A stretch of 64,000 nt of DNA from Barnesiella viscericola DSM 18177 (GCF_000512915.1 NZ_CP007034.1:2418001-2482000), one strand, 5' to 3'. Shown: positions 18,032 to 27,242, counted from the first letter of the stretch. Notes: generated by a model from the letters alone, not told the origin. Program-made: numbers and translations.

Positions 18032-21000
18032 ATGTATGCCATCATACCCCAACAGATTCCCCAGGACAGGCGTGCCGAGGTCAACGAGAAAATCCTTTTC
18101 GCCATAGACTCCGGCAAGGACCTCGTCCCGAAGGAAAGCATCTACAACTGCTACACGGGAACCGGAGGACTGCACAACCTCAGGCAGGCGGATTTCACCA
18201 GCTACCATGAATACGCCGAGGCCAAGAAGGAATTCGAGATGGGACAGTTCTTCACCCCGCACGACATATGCCGGAACATGATGGAAACCCTATCCCCGAC
18301 ATCTACGGAAATGGTGCTTGACATGTGCTGCGGCATGGGCAACTTCTTCAACCATCTGCCCAACCTGCACAATGCCTACGGATTCGACATCGACGGCAAG
18401 GCGGTGGCCGTTGCCAGATACCTCTACCCGGAAGCCCATATCGAGAAATGCGACATACAGCTGTACAATCCCGAACAGCGTTTCGACATCATTGTCGGAA
18501 ATCCGCCCTTCAACCTGAAATTTGATTACAGGCTGTCGCAGGAATTCTACATGGACAAGGCCTATGACGTGCTCAACCCTGCCGGAATCCTGATGGTCAT
18601 CGTCCCTCTCTCCTTCATGCAGAACGAGTTCTGGGAAAAGACCCGCGTGGCGAAAATCAACTCGAATTTCTCCTTCATCGGCCAGACCCGGCTGGACCAT
18701 TCAGCCTTCTCTCCGGTGGGCGTACAGAATTTCGCAACAAAAATCATGGTATTCCTCCGCCGTTCCCTCCATATTGAAATGCAGCCCTACAACGCGGAAG
18801 AGTTTGTCAGCATGGATGAGCTGAAGAAACGCATAGCCGAAGTACGGAAAATGAAACACCGGCTGCGCTTCCAACTGATGCGGGAGTCCAACCATATAGA
18901 CAAGGAAGAACTGGAACAGTTCGAGTACAGGCTCGCCAAGTACATGTACGAGCTGAAAGCCCATGCCGTGCTGAACAGGCACATCGAAAAGGCGGAAGCA
19001 CTGGTGTCCAAATTCCGCAACCAGAAACCACCGGAAGGTGCCACCAGGGAACAGATAAAGGAATGGGAACGCAAGAAGCTGACCACCGGCAAGGTTCTCG
19101 GCATCATCCGCAGGTACATCACCTCGCAGAACGTGGTGCCGCGCAAGGAAGTGGCATTGGTGAAGACATCCTACGGCTTCAAGCTGAAACAGTATGCCCC
19201 GCGTCTGCTCGACAAGGTCACGCACAAGGCCGCAGGCATCAACGACATCATACTCGGAAGGGCCGAACTCCCGATGCCGGAAACCGTCACGGAAAAGAAC
19301 ATGCGGCAGATCCGTGCCGCCAGAAAACTGATACGGCGCAAACAGAGGCAATATGAGACCCAGAATCTCCAGTTTGCGGAAATGCGGGAAGATGACGGTC
19401 TGAAGGAATACCTGGACCGCACCAGGTTCATCAACAAGGAAGGTGAAGTCTGCGAATTCACGGACTTGCAGAAACACGACCTGAACCTCGTGCTGCAGAA
19501 ACGCTATGCCCTTCTGAACTGGCAGCAAGGCTCGGGCAAGACCGCCGCCGTCTATCACCGGGCGAAATACCTGCTCAAGTTCCGGAGAGCAAGGAATGTC
19601 ATCATACTGGCACCGGCCATCGCCACCAACATGACCTGGGTGCCGTTCCTGACTGTAAACAAGGAACGGTTCCGTACAATACAAAACGTCAGGGACCTCG
19701 ACCATGTACCGGAAGGAACCTTCCTTGTCGTCTCCACTTCCATGCTCGGCAAGCTGAAAAAAGGTCTGATGCGTTTCGTCAGACGCACTTGCGGGAAACT
19801 GTGCCTGGTCTTCGACGAGTCGGACGAAATCACCAATCCCACGTCACAGCGCACAAGGAACGTCCTGTGCATCTTCAGAAGAATCAGGTACAAGATCCTC
19901 GATACCGGAACAACCACCCGCAACAACATCGCGGAGCTGTACAGCCAGTTCGAACTGCTCTACAACAACTCCGTAAACATGATATGCTGGAGCCCGCAGG
20001 TCTACCACGAGAACAGGGATCACGAAATAGAGGAAGAGAACAACCCGGATTACGGGACACCGTTCCCCGCCTTCAGGGGACATGTCCTCTTCCGCGCCTG
20101 TCACTGCCCGGGGAAAGCCACCGTTTTCGGCATAGAGAAACAGAACCAGGATGTCTACAACAAGGACGAGCTTTCCGAACTTATCGGCAAGACGGTCATC
20201 ACCCGTAAATTCAGGGATTTTGCGGGAGAGAAATACCGGGTACGTACGCATACCGTCCGCCCCTCGGAAGGAGAACACGAGGTGTACCGTGTCATCATCG
20301 AGGAGTTCTGCCGCATCTGTGAACTGTACTACAACAGCACGGGAGACACGAAAAAGGATGCGGGGCTGAGACTCATGAGGCAGATCAAGCTGCTTATCAA
20401 GGCCTGTTCGGTCCCGCACCTGATAGAGGGATACTACGGTGACAGTTATCCTTCCAAGACCCGCTACATTGAAAGGCTCATAAGGACAATACCGGGCAAG
20501 GTTGCCATCGGATGTACCACATTGGCGGCCTTCGACCTCTACGAGAGCTATATCCGGGAACATTTTCCCGACAGACCTGTATTTGTGGTCAAGGGAGATG
20601 TAGCCTTCAAGAAACGGCAGAGCATCGTGACCGAATTCGACTCCACCATCAACGGCATCCTGATATGCACACAGCAGAGCCTGAGCAGCTCCGTGAACAT
20701 ACCTACCTGCAACGACGTGATACTGGAATCCCTGCAGTGGAACATCCCCCGTATGGAACAGTTCTACTTCCGTTTTATCCGTCTCGATTCCAAAGAAATG
20801 AAGGATGTCCACTACGTCACCTACGAAGATTCGGTCGAACAGAACCTGATGGCACTGGTACTGACCAAGGAGCGTCTGAACGAATTCATCAAGACCGGTG
20901 AGGTCAAAGAACAGTCAGAAATCTTCGAGGAGTTCGACATCACAATGTCTGTCATCGACAGCCTGCTCATCCGCACGCAGGACAGTGAAGGCAAAATACA

Positions 21001-21034
21001 CATCAGCTGGGGAAGCCAGCGCATAACAGAATAA
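18032..21034 (+). CDS. N6-adenine DNA methylase fused to a superfamily 2 helicase
   Basis: 1000 residues in two enzymatic halves. The N-terminal methyltransferase shows GQFFTPHDIC (about 71), the AdoMet motif DMCCGMGNF (about 97-105) and the catalytic NPPF (157-160), the gamma-class N6-adenine arrangement. After a charged linker (about 250-470) comes a helicase with Walker A QGSGKT (about 499-504), a DExD-type box DESDE (about 594) and a C-terminal helicase domain (IGCTTLAAFDLYESYI; GILICTQQSLSSSVN; MEQFYFRFIRLDS). No nuclease domain is evident, so it is not a complete type IIG or type I enzyme. Such fusions occur on conjugative elements and may protect incoming DNA. An ArdA-like gene follows, after palindrome copy B. 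Confidence 0.85.
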   Translation: MYAIIPQQIPQDRRAEVNEKILFAIDSGKDLVPKESIYNCYTGTGGLHNLRQADFTSYHEYAEAKKEFEMGQFFTPHDICRNMMETLSPTSTEMVLDMCCGMGNFFNHLPNLHNAYGFDIDGKAVAVARYLYPEAHIEKCDIQLYNPEQRFDIIVGNPPFNLKFDYRLSQEFYMDKAYDVLNPAGILMVIVPLSFMQNEFWEKTRVAKINSNFSFIGQTRLDHSAFSPVGVQNFATKIMVFLRRSLHIEMQPYNAEEFVSMDELKKRIAEVRKMKHRLRFQLMRESNHIDKEELEQFEYRLAKYMYELKAHAVLNRHIEKAEALVSKFRNQKPPEGATREQIKEWERKKLTTGKVLGIIRRYITSQNVVPRKEVALVKTSYGFKLKQYAPRLLDKVTHKAAGINDIILGRAELPMPETVTEKNMRQIRAARKLIRRKQRQYETQNLQFAEMREDDGLKEYLDRTRFINKEGEVCEFTDLQKHDLNLVLQKRYALLNWQQGSGKTAAVYHRAKYLLKFRRARNVIILAPAIATNMTWVPFLTVNKERFRTIQNVRDLDHVPEGTFLVVSTSMLGKLKKGLMRFVRRTCGKLCLVFDESDEITNPTSQRTRNVLCIFRRIRYKILDTGTTTRNNIAELYSQFELLYNNSVNMICWSPQVYHENRDHEIEEENNPDYGTPFPAFRGHVLFRACHCPGKATVFGIEKQNQDVYNKDELSELIGKTVITRKFRDFAGEKYRVRTHTVRPSEGEHEVYRVIIEEFCRICELYYNSTGDTKKDAGLRLMRQIKLLIKACSVPHLIEGYYGDSYPSKTRYIERLIRTIPGKVAIGCTTLAAFDLYESYIREHFPDRPVFVVKGDVAFKKRQSIVTEFDSTINGILICTQQSLSSSVNIPTCNDVILESLQWNIPRMEQFYFRFIRLDSKEMKDVHYVTYEDSVEQNLMALVLTKERLNEFIKTGEVKEQSEIFEEFDITMSVIDSLLIRTQDSEGKIHISWGSQRITE

Positions 21035-21064
21035 ATATGAACCGTATGAAGAAGACCGGGAGTT

Positions 21065-21220
21065 CCATTCCCACCGACAAAGGTAAGCCGCGTCCCCATC
21101 GGCTGAGCAAGGTCAGGCCGCAGGCGGTTTTCAGGAAAATCATCCTCGCGGAGCTGCGGTATTTTCCCGAAAAACCCTGCACAGCCGGGACACGGCACCT
21201 TGTCGAGGTCGGTGGAATGG
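21065..21220. repeat. Palindromic intergenic element, copy B
   Basis: A 156-bp palindrome between the methylase-helicase and the ArdA-like gene. Outer arms 21065-21078 and 21208-21220 pair with one unpaired base; GCCGCGTCCC (21087-21096) pairs with GGGACACGGC (21187-21196); CGGCTGAGCA (21100-21109) with TGCACAGCCG (21178-21187). Inner stem GGAAAAT/ATTTTCC surrounds CATCCTCGC. CAAAGGTA is at 21078-21085. Outer arms differ from copy A yet pair fully. Confidence 0.87.
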
Positions 21221-21256
21221 AATCCCCGGCATCCACATACATAAAAGACAAGTAAT

Positions 21257-21748
21257 ATGGATCTGAACAATGCAGAGATTGCCGTGACCACACAGCATCT
21301 CATGGACATAAAGGATTACAGGGACTACTGGCTGCACCTGTCCGACTACAGCGACATGAGCGAGTTCTTGTGTGCCTGTTCCGACCTGTTCCCCGGGGAA
21401 AAGGAACCGGAATACCGGTATCCCAGATGGGAGAACATCCCGGACACGCTGATCAGCCGTGAATGGCTCTGTCCCAACTTCTTCGAGATCAGGGACGCCC
21501 TTGAAAGGCTCGAAGAGGAAGAAACGGAGTTTTTCATAAACTGGAGCAGGCATTACGGCTATGACATCACCACGGATGACCCGCACATGATGGTATCACA
21601 TTACCACGACCTGTACGGGGACACCGTCACGGAAGCTGAAGAAGACGCGGACACAGGAGAAGACGCCCTGATATACACGGGCGTATCAAGCTGCTACTGC
21701 GACACGCTTCCCTTCCGGTACGAAATATTTGATGACAATTATGACTAA
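21257..21748 (+). CDS. ardA: Antirestriction protein, ArdA family
   Basis: 163 residues, strongly acidic, as expected for a DNA-mimic inhibitor of type I restriction enzymes. The N-terminal part carries the ArdA pattern: YWLHLSDYSDMSEFLCACSD, then PEYRYPRWENIPDTLISREWL. The C-terminal third (DTVTEAEEDADTGED) is even more acidic. ArdA is generally expressed early during conjugative entry to shield unmodified DNA. It starts 36 nt after palindrome copy B, so that element could act in its early expression. Similarity is by eye; the second half is less certain than the first. Confidence 0.72.
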   Translation: MDLNNAEIAVTTQHLMDIKDYRDYWLHLSDYSDMSEFLCACSDLFPGEKEPEYRYPRWENIPDTLISREWLCPNFFEIRDALERLEEEETEFFINWSRHYGYDITTDDPHMMVSHYHDLYGDTVTEAEEDADTGEDALIYTGVSSCYCDTLPFRYEIFDDNYD

Positions 21749-21760
21749 AAGACAAAAGAT

Positions 21761-22075
21761 ATGGAAATCAACTTCAAAGGACCTGTAATGCCTATCGACC
21801 CGTACTCGCAGCTGGCATTCGTGGAAATACTGAACATACTACTGACGGCGGGACACATCGTGGACGTGAACCGCTTCCTCATAAGCAGGAACGTGAACCC
21901 GCAGTTCGGTTCGCTGTCAGGCTATTTCAGATGGTCGTTCGCCGGAGACCGCTTCACGCTCTGGCAACGCACGGACTACAATTCGACGCTGTGTTTCAAC
22001 CACAGGATACTCGACCTGCCTTTCGGTGTCCTGGCAGCGAAAGACAACGGGAAAGACAAGGAAACGGCAAACTGA
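21761..22075 (+). CDS. Hypothetical protein, 104 residues
   Basis: Unrecognised. Soluble, with a hydrophobic helix near residues 17-32 (QLAFVEILNILLTAGHIV) and a motif FRWSFAGDRFTLWQRTDYN. It begins 12 nt after the ArdA-like gene with the AAAGATATGG-type start common in this run and is followed 12 nt later by another small gene, so it belongs to the same operon. Confidence 0.65.
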   Translation: MEINFKGPVMPIDPYSQLAFVEILNILLTAGHIVDVNRFLISRNVNPQFGSLSGYFRWSFAGDRFTLWQRTDYNSTLCFNHRILDLPFGVLAAKDNGKDKETAN

Positions 22076-22087
22076 AAATGAAACGAT

Positions 22088-22375
22088 ATGGAAACGACGA
22101 TCAAAATACCCAACCGGGAAATTGCGCTCGCGGCATTTGACAGGCTCCGCAGGGAAAAAAGGAAGGATGCCGCACTGAGGCTGGCCGGGTGCATGCTCAG
22201 AGGGACATACATATCCCTCGGCATCGGTGATACCGACTGGGAAATAGACACCGCACTGCACAAATGCGGCGGTGAGCCTAAAACCGGATACGGTCATATG
22301 GCACATTTCCACTTCGACGGCGAGACGGAAATGGAAACAGAGAAATATGAAAGGCTCAAGGAAGAGAACGGATGA
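22088..22375 (+). CDS. Hypothetical protein, 95 residues
   Basis: Unrecognised. N-terminal helix rich in Arg and Lys (AAFDRLRREKRKDAALRL), then a LGIGDTDWEIDTALHK segment. No metal-binding or membrane motif. Operon member between two other short genes of the ArdA-led run; the next gene starts 84 nt later. Confidence 0.62.
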   Translation: METTIKIPNREIALAAFDRLRREKRKDAALRLAGCMLRGTYISLGIGDTDWEIDTALHKCGGEPKTGYGHMAHFHFDGETEMETEKYERLKEENG

Positions 22376-22459
22376 CAAGGGAGCGGCCGAAAGGTCGCTC
22401 TTCTCATTTATATACGACATGTACGGGAAACAGAATCCTGCCGTACACAGGTAACAGAA

Positions 22460-23392
22460 ATGGAAGAACAGGAAAGACTGACAATGGAATTCGTGAAATC
22501 GCTCATGGACAAGTCCTACACGCTGGTATGGGTGAACTACAACGACAATCTCGACAACTGCCGTGACACCATCCAGAAGTGTCTGGAAGAAAGGAGCTGT
22601 GAAAGTCTGTGGGAGAAAGTGGACGAATGGTACGGTGACGCCGAATGGGAAGCTGTCCGTGAAATCGTCTCAAAGCTGAAGGATGAATGTATCCGTTTCC
22701 ATGATTTCGGGGAAGAGGAAGTGGACAAGTTCTTTCAAGAACACGAAGACGAAATCAGGGAAGAAATCTATGACAGAAACGACTCTGACACGCTGAAAGA
22801 ACTTCTCAAAAACACGGATGACATCCCCGTGCGTGTCGAGATGCTGTCAAACTACGACTGCATCAATTCCAACTGGCTGGAATCGCAGGAAGGATACCGG
22901 TACAAGGAATCCTATTTCGGGGATATGATAGACGCGCTGAACCTCAATCCAGCCAAAGTGAAGAAAATGCTGGTGGAGAAAGGCTACACGGTATATGGCC
23001 GGTTCCCCGACAAAAAATACAGGGACGGCAAGGAACAGGTATCCTATGAGCAATTCTATCAGGAACTCATCAACTCCTGCTGCGGTGCCAACCTGCTGAC
23101 CTATATCGGCAAGGTAAACCTGCAGGAACTTTATGATGCCGGATTCTCGCTTGTGGAAGTCATTATTCCCAAAGGCAACTGCTGCGGCATCTTCAGCTCC
23201 ATGTACGGCGGTGGAAGTCTCCTGGAAATGGAACTCCTGAAAGATGTCAGACTGAAACTGGAAGTCAGGGACTATCACGGATTCCGCTTCCGTCTTGACA
23301 GCGAGAACTCAAAATATGAATGCTCCATCAAGCATGTGTACGGGGTATGCGATTCCTTCTTCGGAGAAAAGATAGGTCTTGTCGCTTCATAA
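22460..23392 (+). CDS. Hypothetical protein, 310 residues
   Basis: Unrecognised, acidic and soluble. The first half is helical and charged (EEEVDKFFQEHEDEIREEIYD), the second half mixed, with a glycine-rich GNCCGIFSSMYGGGSLLE near residue 245 and paired cysteines elsewhere (NSCCGANL). No known catalytic pattern is visible. Part of the ArdA-led run. Confidence 0.65.
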   Translation: MEEQERLTMEFVKSLMDKSYTLVWVNYNDNLDNCRDTIQKCLEERSCESLWEKVDEWYGDAEWEAVREIVSKLKDECIRFHDFGEEEVDKFFQEHEDEIREEIYDRNDSDTLKELLKNTDDIPVRVEMLSNYDCINSNWLESQEGYRYKESYFGDMIDALNLNPAKVKKMLVEKGYTVYGRFPDKKYRDGKEQVSYEQFYQELINSCCGANLLTYIGKVNLQELYDAGFSLVEVIIPKGNCCGIFSSMYGGGSLLEMELLKDVRLKLEVRDYHGFRFRLDSENSKYECSIKHVYGVCDSFFGEKIGLVAS

Positions 23393-23423
23393 ATCAAGTA
23401 TGGTCACTTAAAGATATCAAATC

Positions 23424-23912
23424 ATGGAAAAGAAATATGCAATCATCCTATTCAAGGGAAAAGAATACCTGTGCGGACACGAAGACGGCTGCCATTACGA
23501 TGTGTCCTGCCCGGTGAGGACATTCACTGAAGGAGAAGACGACTTCAAAATTCAGGAATCCGGGAAAAACCGGTCTGAAAGGACATTCCGGTACCATGGA
23601 AAGGAATTCAGGCTTGTCACCGGCTTCTACCCGAACGGATGGCCGGTTCTGAGTCTGGAATCACCGGACAACGGGGAACTATACACGGTGCTTACCGTCA
23701 ATCTGGAAGACTCCCCGGCATTCGGGATTCCCGACCAGGCATTCATTGACATAAACAACAATCCGGAAGCGATGGAATTCCTCATAAGGAACAGCCTTGC
23801 CGAAGATACGGGATACAGACGCAAAAGCGGATGGGTGGAATACCCGATGGCCAAACTGAACCTGGCTGAACTGTACCGGTTGTCACCGGAATCGTTCGAG
23901 AACCAAGAATAA
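23424..23912 (+). CDS. DUF4313-like protein
   Basis: 162 residues. The C-terminal half, YTVLTVNLEDSP through FIDINNNPEAMEFLIRNSLA to a late YP motif, resembles DUF4313 proteins found on Bacteroidales conjugative elements; the assignment is from memory. No enzymatic motif. Starts 31 nt after the preceding gene, same strand. Confidence 0.6.
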   Translation: MEKKYAIILFKGKEYLCGHEDGCHYDVSCPVRTFTEGEDDFKIQESGKNRSERTFRYHGKEFRLVTGFYPNGWPVLSLESPDNGELYTVLTVNLEDSPAFGIPDQAFIDINNNPEAMEFLIRNSLAEDTGYRRKSGWVEYPMAKLNLAELYRLSPESFENQE

Positions 23913-23951
23913 GAATCAACAATAGAAATCATTAACCAAATCATAGGAATT

Positions 23952-24533
23952 ATGGCAAAGTACGATGTAAGAGTAAGGTACACCTTCGAGGGTACCTACA
24001 AGGTCGTGGCGGAAGACCGCGACGAGGCGGAAAGAATTGTAACGGAAGACTGCGGTCTGGTATTGGGCGGAAACATCCACACTACCCGCGATGATGACGA
24101 GGTGACAGAGTGGAGATTCAGCAGTCACCCTGACATGCAGATCCTTTCTTTCAGGGAACGGGTTGACAAAGGCAAGGTCAGATACACGTCCATGTGTTTC
24201 AGCGACAGGATTGAAGAACTGAGAAAGGACATAATCGAAGCCATCAGGCAACTGCTCGATGCGCACGGCCTGAAAAAAATCACGTTTACCGACAACGAAG
24301 AAGACCCTGTATGGATCATCTGGTTTGACGATAATGTAGAACCATACGAGTGTTATGTTACAGGAATTGAGGTTACTGACAAGCACATTACCGTGTTGGC
24401 AACAATAAAGGACAGTATGGAAGAGGTTTGCAGCCAGGCTCCCTTCGAACTTGGAGCCAGCAACATAGATTGGCTTAATCAGATGTACGAAGCGGTCAGG
24501 CTTCAACTTGAAAATACAAACGGGAACTCTTGA
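23952..24533 (+). CDS. Hypothetical protein with DpnD/PcfM-like N-terminus
   Basis: 193 residues. The N-terminal 35 residues (YDVRVRYTFEGTYKVVAEDRDEAERIV) have the beta-strand then helix pattern of small DpnD/PcfM-like domains seen in mobile elements. The rest is unrecognised, with WIIWFDDNVEPYECYV near residue 117. Same operon as its neighbours. The domain hint is weak. Confidence 0.6.
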   Translation: MAKYDVRVRYTFEGTYKVVAEDRDEAERIVTEDCGLVLGGNIHTTRDDDEVTEWRFSSHPDMQILSFRERVDKGKVRYTSMCFSDRIEELRKDIIEAIRQLLDAHGLKKITFTDNEEDPVWIIWFDDNVEPYECYVTGIEVTDKHITVLATIKDSMEEVCSQAPFELGASNIDWLNQMYEAVRLQLENTNGNS

Positions 24534-24546
24534 AATGAAAGACGAT

Positions 24547-24777
24547 ATGGCAACAAAAGTCAATATGGACAGACACATCCGGGAAGGATGGACTGTCGGA
24601 GCGTTCATCAGGGAGCTGGCCCCCCAGGTGGAAATGATCATGAGCGGGCAAAGCTGGAGGGAACCTTTCAGGAACAAACAGGAACTGGCGGACTGGTGCA
24701 GGGACAACCAGCCCTATTACAAGAAAAGGATTCCCGAAGTGAACAGCCATTTTGCAAGAATGTATAACCTCAAATAA
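24547..24777 (+). CDS. Hypothetical protein, 76 residues
   Basis: The start MATKVNMDRHIREGW at 24547 was chosen because GATATGG-type starts recur through this run; in-frame ATGs at 24508 and 24535 are alternatives. Small, helical, with a C-terminal WCRDNQPYYKKRIPEVNSHF. Unrecognised; operon member. Confidence 0.58.
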   Translation: MATKVNMDRHIREGWTVGAFIRELAPQVEMIMSGQSWREPFRNKQELADWCRDNQPYYKKRIPEVNSHFARMYNLK

Positions 24778-24787
24778 AAACGGAAAT

Positions 24788-25384
24788 ATGAAATATCAAG
24801 CGGAAAATGCAGTGTCCAGCTTCTTCTACTACATGTGGAATGCCTGGAGTGAGGAAGAGTGCAGGACAGTCTTCAAGGAAATGTACCCACATTTTTGGGA
24901 AAAATGGAGTCTGATGACGGACAAGGGTGTATTCGGAGCCTCCGAACGGTTCTATGCGGAACTGACGGACCATTACCGGGAAAAACTGGTGGAACGGGCC
25001 GTCAGTCTCTATGACGGCAAGGCCAGACGCAAACTCCCAGACGATTCAAGAATTCGGGTATGCAGCGACTGCGGTTCTGCAGAGATTGAGATACAGGCAT
25101 GGGTGGACGTCAACACAAACGAATATCACAGTGACGTGGACGACGACATCTGGTGCTCCCGGTGCGCGGACAATGTGGAGACCTGCTCCAGACAATCCTT
25201 TCTTGAAAAGATGCAGGAATGGTGGAAGTCCAACAACACCGAAGCCCTTGAATACCTGACCGGACTCAAGACATCCGATTTCCCTTCAGCCAATTCCGGG
25301 CAGACATTCGCCGAGGCCGCCGATGAGTGGTGGAACGGCAAAAGCTATGACGGGAAACGGGACATATATCTGGCAAACAACTAA
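24788..25384 (+). CDS. Zinc-ribbon-containing hypothetical protein
   Basis: 198 residues from the ATG at 24788; an upstream in-frame ATG overlaps the previous gene. Two cysteine pairs, VCSDCGS (about 95) and WCSRCAD (about 125), form a probable zinc ribbon, hinting at nucleic-acid or protein binding. The C-terminus has two similar segments (MQEWWKSNN and ADEWWNGKSYDG). Member of the ArdA-led operon. Confidence 0.62.
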   Translation: MKYQAENAVSSFFYYMWNAWSEEECRTVFKEMYPHFWEKWSLMTDKGVFGASERFYAELTDHYREKLVERAVSLYDGKARRKLPDDSRIRVCSDCGSAEIEIQAWVDVNTNEYHSDVDDDIWCSRCADNVETCSRQSFLEKMQEWWKSNNTEALEYLTGLKTSDFPSANSGQTFAEAADEWWNGKSYDGKRDIYLANN

Positions 25385-25395
25385 AGACAACGGAT

Positions 25396-25605
25396 ATGGC
25401 ACGGAACATCATTGACCTGATCTGCAACTCATGCAGTTGCGGCAAGGAAGAGGCACAGGAATACCTGGACGACGAGATAAGGAACCTGCAGGAACTTCAG
25501 GAAGACAATGACCTGAGAAGCGAAGACTTCGAGATCGCGTGCAGCAACCTCGGACTCGACCAGGACTGGCAGATATATTTCATCAACCGTCTCGCGGGAC
25601 TTTAA
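25396..25605 (+). CDS. Small hypothetical protein, 69 residues
   Basis: Acidic helical protein with CNSCSCGKEEAQEYLDDEI near its N-terminus; the three cysteines could bind metal but are too few for a standard ribbon. It starts 11 nt after the zinc-ribbon gene and ends 11 nt before the J-domain gene, so it is in the operon. Confidence 0.6.
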   Translation: MARNIIDLICNSCSCGKEEAQEYLDDEIRNLQELQEDNDLRSEDFEIACSNLGLDQDWQIYFINRLAGL

Positions 25606-25616
25606 CATCTACGATC

Positions 25617-26687
25617 ATGACTTATTTTCAGAACATACACTCACTGGCGGACCTGAAGAAGGAATACCGCCGACTGGCAATGCTTCACCACCCCGACAAG
25701 GGTGGTGACACTGTCCTCATGCAAAAGCTGAACACCGAGTTTGAGAAACTTTTCGAGATATGGAAAGACAGGCCTGGTGTCTCCTCTGCCGCTACAGGGT
25801 ATGAACACGACTATCAGGATGCCACCGCAAAGGAATACGCTGAATACGTGTACAATGAATACCGCTGGAAAGGGCGCAACTATACCGGACAGTCCGCGCC
25901 GGAAATCACGGAACTGGTCAGGACATGGCTCAAGGAGACCTATCCGAGATACACCTTCTCAGTCCGCAGGGACGGATACAGCTCAATCCTTGTCCGGCTG
26001 ATGAAAGCGGACTTCGAGGCTTTTACAAAAGAATCCGGCAAGGTACAGGGAGACATCAACCACTACAACATCCAGGCATCGGACAGTCTGACAGACCGGG
26101 CCAAGGAGGTGATGACAAACGTCAGGGATTTTGTGATGTCATACAATTTCGATGAAAGCGACCCTATGACGGACTATTTCCACACCAACTTCTACCTCAC
26201 ACTCGGAATCGGCAGCTACAGACAGCCGTACCGGATGGAACTGCCGAAGATTACGGGAAAAGACAGTCCTGAAGTGTTCCGCCATCCCGAAGGATCGGCA
26301 CACAAGGCAATGCGCCAGGCACTGGGCAAGGCCCGGTTCGGCTTCATCGAGAGCCGGAGACATATCGGAGAAATGATACTCGGAGAAGACTTTTACGGCT
26401 CACAGGGAGAACATTATTTCTGGCCCAAGGAATATTCGAGTGCGAAGACGGCAGAGAAACGCATCGGGAAACTGGAGGCAGCCGGAATGCGCTGCGAACT
26501 GACAGGCTGCAACGGCGGATACATACGTCTGCTCGGATATACTCCGGAAACGGAAAGCAGTCTGGAACGGGAAAGGCAGGAATATGCCACGGCATACCGG
26601 AAGTGGGTGTCAGAACACGGCATATCCCCAAATACGGGAACAGTACACCAGAACATTTCAAATCCAATCAGACAGATACAATTATGA
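25617..26687 (+). CDS. J-domain protein with LPD29-like region
   Basis: 356 residues from the ATG at 25617; an earlier in-frame start lies inside the previous gene. Residues about 10-60 are a DnaJ J-domain with the HPDKGG signature, which in the family stimulates Hsp70 ATPase. The next part (KGRNYTGQSAPEITELVRTW, then YTFSVRRDGYSSILVRL) resembles LPD29, a domain of large polyvalent proteins of mobile elements. This suggests use of the host DnaK after transfer, by inference. Its stop overlaps the next start (ATGA). Confidence 0.78.
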   Translation: MTYFQNIHSLADLKKEYRRLAMLHHPDKGGDTVLMQKLNTEFEKLFEIWKDRPGVSSAATGYEHDYQDATAKEYAEYVYNEYRWKGRNYTGQSAPEITELVRTWLKETYPRYTFSVRRDGYSSILVRLMKADFEAFTKESGKVQGDINHYNIQASDSLTDRAKEVMTNVRDFVMSYNFDESDPMTDYFHTNFYLTLGIGSYRQPYRMELPKITGKDSPEVFRHPEGSAHKAMRQALGKARFGFIESRRHIGEMILGEDFYGSQGEHYFWPKEYSSAKTAEKRIGKLEAAGMRCELTGCNGGYIRLLGYTPETESSLERERQEYATAYRKWVSEHGISPNTGTVHQNISNPIRQIQL

Positions 26688-27031
26688 CAAACAGGGAAAT
26701 CATCAGAGAACTGAAACGCTGCGGCTACAGCCGGGTGGACATTGATACGGACAGTAGAGCCGCAAAGACTTTCTACACCTACCGTGGCGGGCTTCATATC
26801 AACGGTACGGAAGATCTGTCATTCCATATCGTACCGCCACAGGACAGTCTCGGACTGGGACGGTTTGCAATATGCGCCACCCGTAACGGGGAAAGCTCAC
26901 AGCTGGGGACAGACCAAGCCCCGTTCTTTTTCCGGTGGCTGCTTGCCTTCCTCAAAGGTGAGAGAAAAGAGAAAGAGATAATAGATGAAATAATCTACAA
27001 AGCGGATTCACATGAAAACGGCACAATTTAG
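26684..27031 (+). CDS. Hypothetical protein, 115 residues
   Basis: The start MTNREIIRELKRCGYSRVDID overlaps the J-domain stop by four bases (26684-26687), which fixes it by translational coupling; a longer frame from 26603 was rejected. Beta-rich centre, charged C-terminal helix (KGERKEKEIIDEIIYKA). Unrecognised. Last gene before palindrome copy C. Confidence 0.62.
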   Translation: MTNREIIRELKRCGYSRVDIDTDSRAAKTFYTYRGGLHINGTEDLSFHIVPPQDSLGLGRFAICATRNGESSQLGTDQAPFFFRWLLAFLKGERKEKEIIDEIIYKADSHENGTI

Positions 27032-27077
27032 CCATAAACCTAATAACACAGATATAAGTTTGATGACCCTGAATTTT

Positions 27078-27242
27078 TATTTTCCTCCCTGCAAAGGTAG
27101 TCCCGTGTCCAACGTACCCGGACAAGGTCAGGCCCCTGCGGGGTTGGCTGAAAGAAAATTATCCTCGCCGATGGCTGCGGTATTTTCTTTCGCCAAACCT
27201 TGCGGGTACGGCCACGGGACAGTCAGGCAGGCGAGAAATAAA
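27078..27242. repeat. Palindromic intergenic element, copy C
   Basis: GTCCCGTG (27100-27107) pairs with CACGGGAC (27213-27220) and CGTACCCG (27113-27120) with CGGGTACG (27203-27210). The inner stem here is AAAGAAAAT/ATTTTCTTT, a compensated change from GGAAAAAT/ATTTTTCC in other copies. CAAAGGTA is at 27092-27099. A 17-bp GC palindrome follows at 27248-27264. It separates the ArdA-led run from the DUF4120 gene. Confidence 0.85.
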
